DNA from: Tissierellia bacterium
GTDB lineage: Bacteria > Bacillota > Clostridia > Tissierellales > Tepidimicrobiaceae
Reading direction: 5' to 3'
Assembly: GCA_012798935.1 (NCBI GenBank)
Contig: JAAZMG010000066.1
Coordinates: 1 to 9,513 of the forward strand
DNA length: 9,513 nucleotides
A program made the translations under genes and the position numbers. Of the stretch, positions 5,431-9,513 are shown one piece after another (position 1 is the stretch's first letter; every line of letters starts with the position of its first letter). A model generated the notes under the pieces. That model was not told the DNA's origin and searched no databases. It worked only from the letters and a program-made list of their open reading frames with translations.

Positions 5431-6793
5431 ATGGGTTTTATGAAAATAGTAGATTTTTTTAAATGATCTTTTATGGGGCAAGCTTTTGATTTTTCTTCTA
5501 TTAGGAACAGGTATTTATTATTCAATTAGGTTAAGATTCCCACAATTTCGTCAAATTAAAAGAGTTAACAAGCAAGTATTTGGCGATAACATTTTTAAAA
5601 GAGGGGCAAAGGCTGACAAGGACGGTATGTCATCCTTCCAAGCTTTAGCAACAGCTATAGCTGCCCAAGTAGGAACTGGAAACCTAGCAGGGGTAGCAAC
5701 AGCTATAGCATCTGGGGGACCAGGAGCTGTTTTCTGGATGTGGATGAGTGCTTTATTTGGTATGGGCACAATATTTGCAGAGGCAGTCTTGGCACAGGTC
5801 TATACTGAGAGAATTGATGGAGAAGTAGTAGGGGGACCAGCATATTATTTAAGAAAAGGAACTAATAGTAAATTCTTGGCAGGTTTCTTTGCTATATCCA
5901 TCATCATAGCTTTAGGATTTGTTGGAAACATGGTTCAATCTAATTCAATAGCAGTAGCTTTAGACTCAGCTTTTAATATACCTCCATTGGTAGGTGGAAT
6001 AATAGCGGCAGTTATTGCAGCTTTAATATTTATTGGAGGACTTACCAGAATCGCATCTTTCACAGAACTAGTAGTACCTTTTATGGCAATTTTATATATT
6101 GTAGGTAGTCTTATCATAATGGTTTTAAACTATACAGAAATTATTCCAGCTTTTAAACTTATATTTACATCTGCCTTTTCAGCTAAAGCTGTAGCTGGTG
6201 GAGCTGCAGGTGTTGCTGTAAAAGAGGCAGTAAGATATGGTATTTCAAGAGGGTTGTTCTCTAATGAAGCAGGTATGGGTTCTACACCTCATGCTCATGC
6301 AGTAGCAAAAGTAGATCACCCAGCAGAACAAGGTTTAGTAGCTATATTTGGTGTTATATTTGATACATTAATAATATGTACTATAACAGCTTTAATAAAT
6401 ATTATTATGGGAGGACATACATCAGGACTAACTGGCATTGAGATGACCCAATCATCATTTGCTGCAGGTCTTGGTAATTTTGGAACTATATTTATAGCAA
6501 TTAGTTTATTCTTCTTTGCATTTTCAACTATAATTGCATGGTATTATTTTGGTGAAGCTAATATTAAATATTTATTTGGTACTAAAGGACTTACACCCTA
6601 TAGGATTTTAGTAATAATATTTATTGTGCTTGGTTCAGCTCTTACCGTTGAAGCAGTATGGGACCTTGCAGATTTATTTAATGGGTTGATGGTATTACCT
6701 AATATTGTTGGTTTATTGATATTGTCACCACAGGTAATTAAAATATTAAATGATTATGAGAATAACTTTTTAAAAAATGAAAAAATAAAATAG
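5431..6793 (+). CDS. alanine/glycine:cation symporter (AGCS), apparent +1 frameshift near N-terminus
   Basis: An AGCS-family transporter (AlsT/DagA type) for Na+- or H+-coupled alanine or glycine uptake across the cytoplasmic membrane. Family motifs are clear: GTGNLAGVATAIASGGPGAV and FWMWMSALFGMGT, GGPAYYLRKG, and NEAGMGSTPHAHA in the second half. Two out of frame parts are seen. ATG 5431 follows AAAGGAGAGG (5414-5423) with good spacing and reads MGFMKIVDFFK, then TGA at 5464-5466. The rest of the protein (from AAT 5462, reading NDLLWGKLLIFLLLGTGIYY) is in the +1 frame, where no ATG exists; the first usable start there would be TTG 5486, inside the first membrane helix and without a ribosome site. 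Removing one T from the T7 run at 5454-5460 restores MGFMKIVDFLNDLLWGKLL and a 453-residue protein of normal length. Explanations are sequencing error, recent mutation, or a homopolymer phase switch. Confidence 0.9.
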
Positions 6794-6797
6794 TCGT

Positions 6798-6826
6798 TTG
6801 ATTATAATATTTATCTATAATATAAT
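6798..6826 (+). promoter_or_regulatory. sigma-70/SigA-type promoter for the cyclohydrolase gene
   Basis: TTGATT at 6798-6803 (-35, four of six) and TATAAT at 6821-6826 (-10, exact) are separated by the ideal 17 bases. Transcription would start near 6833, leaving a leader of about 70 bases before the ATG. This indicates that the downstream gene does not depend on read-through from the symporter. Confidence 0.65.
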
Positions 6827-6833
6827 TAATTGA

Positions 6834-6879
6834 AATAGGGTTAGCTTTATTAGAAACTATTAGCATGACAATCCCTATT
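6834..6879 (+). promoter_or_regulatory. inverted repeat in the cyclohydrolase mRNA leader
   Basis: AATAGGG at 6834-6840 pairs perfectly with CCCTATT at 6873-6879, closing a 32-base apical region that contains two TTAGC copies (6841-6845 and 6860-6864). The repeat begins right where the transcript from the promoter at 6798-6826 should begin, and it ends 12 bases before the GGTGGTGG ribosome site. A structured 5' leader or a long operator is possible. I do not recognise a riboswitch class. Confidence 0.35.
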
Positions 6880-6902
6880 AATAATTAAATGGTGGTGGTT
6901 TA

Positions 6903-7541
6903 ATGTTAATGGATGGTAGTATAAAGAATTATGTTGATCAAGTTGCATCTGGAGCGCCTACTCCAGGGGGAGGAAGTGTTGCAGCTTTAGCTGGCAGTTT
7001 AGGTTCTGCATTAACATCAATGGTAGGTAATTTAACAATCGGTAAGAAAGCATATAAAGAATTAGACGATGAAATAAAAAAAGAAATGGAAGAAAATTTT
7101 AATGAATTACAAAAGAGTATAGAAAGGCTAAACCACATTGTTGATGAAGATACAAAAGCTTTTTCTGGAGTTATGGAAGCATTTAAATTACCTAAAGAAA
7201 CAGATGAAGAGAAAGCTAAAAGAACTGCAGCAATTCAAGAGGGATATAAGTTAGCATTAGAAGTTCCACTAAGATGTGCTGAAGAATGTTTCAGAGTATT
7301 AGAATTGCAAGAAATATTTGCAGAATATGGAAATGTAAATGCTATTACTGATGTAGGGGTAGGAGCTCTCTTGGCAGCTACCGGACTAGAAGGTGCACTA
7401 TTCAATGTGACAATAAATTTACTTAGTATAAAGGATACTGAATATAGAAATAAAATGGAAGAAAAAGTAGACCAGTTATTAAAGGATGGAACTCGATTAA
7501 AAGAGGATTTATTAAAAACTGTATATGGAAGATTAGGATAA
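6903..7541 (+). CDS. fchA: methenyltetrahydrofolate cyclohydrolase (FchA), cyclodeaminase/cyclohydrolase family
   Basis: A 212-residue soluble protein of the FTCD_C family, the right size for stand-alone bacterial FchA. The diagnostic N-terminal segment ASGAPTPGGGSVAALAG is at residues 15-31. The long helical middle carries many charged residues, and the NVNAITDVGVGALLAA motif is near 143-158. FchA converts 5,10-methenyl-THF to 10-formyl-THF in anaerobes that ferment purines, amino acids or use the acetyl-CoA pathway. The same fold also occurs as formiminotetrahydrofolate cyclodeaminase in histidine or purine breakdown, and sequence alone does not separate the two. Two in-frame ATGs (6903 and 6909) follow GGTGGTGG (6891-6898); 6903 is four bases away and 6909 ten, so the start is uncertain by two residues. 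It has its own promoter and terminator and is thus probably monocistronic. Confidence 0.85.
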   Translation: MLMDGSIKNYVDQVASGAPTPGGGSVAALAGSLGSALTSMVGNLTIGKKAYKELDDEIKKEMEENFNELQKSIERLNHIVDEDTKAFSGVMEAFKLPKETDEEKAKRTAAIQEGYKLALEVPLRCAEECFRVLELQEIFAEYGNVNAITDVGVGALLAATGLEGALFNVTINLLSIKDTEYRNKMEEKVDQLLKDGTRLKEDLLKTVYGRLG

Positions 7542-7571
7542 AAAAAGCTCACTTTTGTGAGCTTTTTTTAT
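7538..7571 (+). terminator. intrinsic terminator of fchA
   Basis: AAGCTCAC pairs with GTGAGCTT around a TTTT loop (7553-7556). The stem extends through an A-run on the left and seven Ts on the right. The left arm overlaps the fchA stop codon (7539-7541). Because the flanks are A- and T-runs, it could act in both directions. Confidence 0.92.
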
Positions 7572-7597
7572 CTTCTGTTTTTCGACTATAAATAGTA

Positions 7598-7606
7598 TGA
7601 TATAAT
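7598..7606 (+). promoter_or_regulatory. extended -10 promoter for the desulfurase-like gene
   Basis: TGATATAAT is a perfect extended -10 (TGnTATAAT), 30 bases before the ATG at 7636 and shortly after the fchA terminator. The -35 is poor: TTCGAC at 7581-7586 is spaced only 14 bases away. The TGn element may compensate. Confidence 0.55.
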
Positions 7607-7635
7607 TAGGATATAAAATGACGGAGGTGTGGTAA

Positions 7636-8778
7636 ATGATATATTTTGACAATGCAGCAACTTCTTTTCCCAAACCAGATATAGTTTATCAATCTATTAT
7701 GAAAGCTATGAAAGAGTATGGAGCTAATCCAGGAAGATCTGGTCATAAATTAGCATTGAGGCTGGGAAGAGAAATATTTGAAACTAGAGAGGTAATAGCA
7801 AAACTATTTAACATTAAAAATCCTATGAATGTTATATTTACCTTTAACTGTACAGAAAGTTTAAACTTAGGAATAAAAGGTATATTAAATAGAGGAGATC
7901 ATGTAGTAACCACTTCCATGGAACATAATTCTGTTTTAAGGCCACTCAAAGCATTAGAAAAGGAAGGAATAGAAACTACTATTGTTAAAGGGGATTTAAT
8001 GGGAAGAATTAATCCCATTGATATTGAGAATAGCATTAAACATAATACGAAATTGATTATAACTACCCATATATCCAATTTAACAGGTACAATTATACCT
8101 ATCGAGGCAATCGGGCAAATTGCCAAAAAGAATGGAATATATTATTTAGTAGATGCAGCTCAATCTGCAGGGGTATATAATATTGATGTGGAAAAGATGA
8201 ATATTGATATGTTGGCTTTCCCAGGTCATAAATGCTTACTTGGGCCTCAAGGAACAGGAGGATTATATATAAGAGAAGGATTAGATATAAAGGAGATGGG
8301 ACAAGGTGGTACAGGGAGCATATCTCATCTATTAGAACAGCCAGGGGTAAGGCCAGATAGATATGAAAGTGGTACACCTAATGGGCCGGGAATTATTGGT
8401 TTAGGGGCAGGTATAAATTATATTCTTCAAGAAGGCATGGATAAAGTAAGAAAGCATGAAGAAGAGTTAACAAAACATTTTATTGAAGAGATTACAAAGA
8501 TTGACAAGGTAAAGGTCTATGGTCCACTAGATGTAAGATATCAAGCAGCTGTAGTTCCAATAAATATTGGTGATGTAGATTCTTCTGAACTTAGCTATAT
8601 ATTGGATCAGGATTATGATATTGAAGTAAGACCGGGACTTCATTGTGCTCCCATTGCTCATAAAACAATAGGAACTTTTGAACAGGGAGTTGTTAGATTT
8701 AGTTTTGGCCTTTATAATACCCATGAAGAAATTGAACAAGGAATAAAAGCTATCAAGGAAATATCTAGGGAAGCATAA
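7636..8778 (+). CDS. class V aminotransferase-fold, cysteine desulfurase family protein
   Basis: A PLP-dependent fold-type I enzyme of 380 residues. It fits the SufS/NifS-like subfamily that I recall as TIGR01977 (cysteine desulfurase family protein). The start IYFDNAATSFPKP is characteristic. The PLP-binding Asp and Gln are in DAAQSAG (D173, Q176), and the Schiff-base lysine is in PGHKCLLGPQGTGG (H198-K199). The cysteine that would carry the persulfide lies in RPGLHCAP (C337), which supports sulfur transfer from L-cysteine, giving alanine. The acceptor is not known; no IscU, SufU or thiI lies nearby in this window. GGAGGTG at about 7623-7629 gives good spacing to the ATG. The gene ends 25 bases before the DUF4446 gene without a terminator, so the two are likely cotranscribed. 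Confidence 0.88.
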   Translation: MIYFDNAATSFPKPDIVYQSIMKAMKEYGANPGRSGHKLALRLGREIFETREVIAKLFNIKNPMNVIFTFNCTESLNLGIKGILNRGDHVVTTSMEHNSVLRPLKALEKEGIETTIVKGDLMGRINPIDIENSIKHNTKLIITTHISNLTGTIIPIEAIGQIAKKNGIYYLVDAAQSAGVYNIDVEKMNIDMLAFPGHKCLLGPQGTGGLYIREGLDIKEMGQGGTGSISHLLEQPGVRPDRYESGTPNGPGIIGLGAGINYILQEGMDKVRKHEEELTKHFIEEITKIDKVKVYGPLDVRYQAAVVPINIGDVDSSELSYILDQDYDIEVRPGLHCAPIAHKTIGTFEQGVVRFSFGLYNTHEEIEQGIKAIKEISREA

Positions 8779-8803
8779 GAAGTATAGGGAAGGGGAAGTA
8801 CAG

Positions 8804-9322
8804 ATGGAACAAACTAGAGAATTTATTCAAATATATAATATAGAAGTAATAATAGGTTTATTGATGGCTTTTTTTGTACTGCTAGTATTATATTTAATAG
8901 CTGAAATAAGAATATCAAAGTTAAAGAGTAGATACAAGGAGTTAGTACGGGGTTCAGATGGAATTAATATTGAGGAGCTATTATTAAAGAATGGTTACGA
9001 GGTAGAAGAACTAAGGCGAGATATTTCCGTTTTAAGCAAGGAAATAGAAACTTTAGATACAAAACTAACCTTTGCAATTCAAAAAGTAGGTTTTATTAGA
9101 TATAATGCCTTTGCAGATATGGGATCAGAGCTTAGTTTTTCCATAGTATTTCTAGATAATTTTCTAAGCGGGTTCGTGTTAACAAGTATCTATGGTCGAG
9201 AACAATCCATATGCTATGCAAAGCCAATAAAAGATGGGAAATCTATATACCCATTATCAGCAGAAGAAATACAGGCTATAGATAGGGCTATTAGAGGAGA
9301 GAGCTACGCAAATTCATTTTAA
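8804..9322 (+). CDS. DUF4446 membrane-anchored protein
   Basis: A 172-residue protein of the DUF4446 family. One transmembrane helix near the N-terminus (about residues 14-36, VIIGLLMAFFVLLVLYLIAEI) is followed by a basic segment, a predicted coiled-coil or helical stretch (about 58-90), and the conserved IQKVGFIRYNAFADMGSELSFS region (about 92-113), which is the family hallmark. A short beta-rich end follows, with SIYGREQS (128-135) and KPIKDGKSIYPLSAEE. The likely topology is a cytoplasmic domain after the anchor. The function is unknown; the family is mostly clostridial and, as I recall, is often encoded close to parAB, fitting the location. AGGGGAA (8791-8797) precedes the ATG at proper distance. 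The downstream lipid-kinase-type frame begins immediately after, in the same reading frame. Confidence 0.88.
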   Translation: MEQTREFIQIYNIEVIIGLLMAFFVLLVLYLIAEIRISKLKSRYKELVRGSDGINIEELLLKNGYEVEELRRDISVLSKEIETLDTKLTFAIQKVGFIRYNAFADMGSELSFSIVFLDNFLSGFVLTSIYGREQSICYAKPIKDGKSIYPLSAEEIQAIDRAIRGESYANSF

Positions 9323-9335
9323 ATAGGGGAGTACT

Positions 9336-9513
9336 ATGGATATAATACTATAGTTGCAGTAGGGAGAGATGGAACGGTAAACGAAGTTGCCATGGGTATA
9401 TTAAAGTCTGGCAATGGAACATTAGGCATAATTCCTAGTGGTACGGGAAATGATTTAGCTAGGACTTTAAATATACCTTTTTCCCCAAGAGAGGCTATAG
9501 AAGTTATTATAAA
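9336..9513 (+). pseudogene. N-terminally truncated diacylglycerol/lipid kinase-type frame, runs off window
   Basis: The frame read from just after the DUF4446 stop gives YNTIVAVGRDGTVNEVAMG and then GTLGIIPSGTGNDLARTL. These are the nucleotide-binding GGDGT region and the PSGTxNDxA motif of the DagK/YegS lipid-kinase family, which phosphorylates diacylglycerol or related lipids. Two things are wrong. First, the usual 55-65 residues before this motif, including the VNPxxG strand, are missing. A ribosome site (AGGGGAG, 9325-9331) and ATG 9336 are in place, but that ATG reads MDIIL then TAG, out of frame with the kinase, and the kinase frame has no start codon before GGDGT. Second, the motif reads G-R-D-G-T instead of G-G-D-G-T, losing a phosphate-loop glycine. 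A deletion joining the start codon to codon 55-60 would explain the layout. The rest of the gene lies beyond the window. Confidence 0.65.

Noticed and set aside
5454..5466. Programmed -1 frameshift at the T-TTT-TTA heptamer in the symporter gene
   Set aside because: The downstream conserved frame is +1 relative to the ATG, so a -1 slip gives the wrong frame. A +1 prfB-like shift at AAA-TGA is also unlikely because Lys-tRNA would re-pair poorly on AAT.
7899..8377. Minus-strand open frames within the desulfurase-like gene, and similar ones inside the symporter and fchA
   Set aside because: They lie opposite strongly conserved coding frames, have no ribosome sites and read as low-complexity shadow peptides.
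1..9513. CRISPR arrays, tRNA/rRNA genes, insertion-sequence transposases, toxin-antitoxin or phage-defence operons
   Set aside because: No regularly spaced repeats, cloverleaf or rRNA motifs, DDE transposase signatures, or defence-type gene pairs were seen on either strand.

Overview
The window is AT-rich, densely coded DNA with strong Shine-Dalgarno sites (GGAGG and AGGGG types), T-tailed intrinsic terminators and a sporulation-type membrane protein (YtaF). This points to a spore-forming, anaerobic low-GC Firmicute of the Clostridia/Tissierellia type. The species cannot be fixed from sequence alone. The anchor is the chromosomal parA-parB (soj-spo0J) operon with two exact parS sites, which normally lies next to oriC. 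The window is therefore almost certainly origin-proximal chromosome rather than plasmid.

Layout. 1-714 is the 3' part of a DUF4846 protein gene. It is followed by a possible tiny membrane protein (754-858) and a small GIY-YIG nuclease-domain gene (921-1199). The latter is bordered on its right by a widespread type of interspersed repeat. A 38-bp perfect palindrome (1291-1328) carries parS and a T-tract, then come parA (1402-2175) and parB (2176-3039, start directly abutting the parA stop). A second parS (3047-3062) sits just past parB. A 280-base spacer without a convincing gene ends in a bidirectional terminator (3349-3381) between parB and the convergent ytaF (3425-4045, minus strand). Divergent from ytaF is a Ca2+/cation antiporter gene (4221-5168). 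Next come an alanine/glycine:cation symporter gene (5431-6793) with an apparent single-base frameshift near its start, and fchA-like methenyl-THF cyclohydrolase (6903-7541) with its own promoter and terminator. A class V aminotransferase/cysteine desulfurase-like gene (7636-8778) and a DUF4446 gene (8804-9322) follow as a probable operon. The window ends in a diacylglycerol-kinase-type reading frame that lacks its N-terminal region.

How the genes fit together. ParA, ParB and parS form a complete chromosome-segregation module. The symporter and cyclohydrolase genes would fit amino-acid (glycine or alanine) uptake and one-carbon/folate metabolism in an amino-acid- or purine-fermenting anaerobe, but that link is inferred from family function only. 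The ytaF to fchA block looks like an accessory insert between parB and the DUF4446 gene, which I recall as a common neighbour of parB in Clostridia.

I found no clearly new multi-gene system. The most interesting items are the parS embedded in a terminator-like palindrome, the T7 homopolymer frameshift in the symporter, the decapitated lipid-kinase frame with an altered GGDGT motif, and the repeat-bordered GIY-YIG gene.
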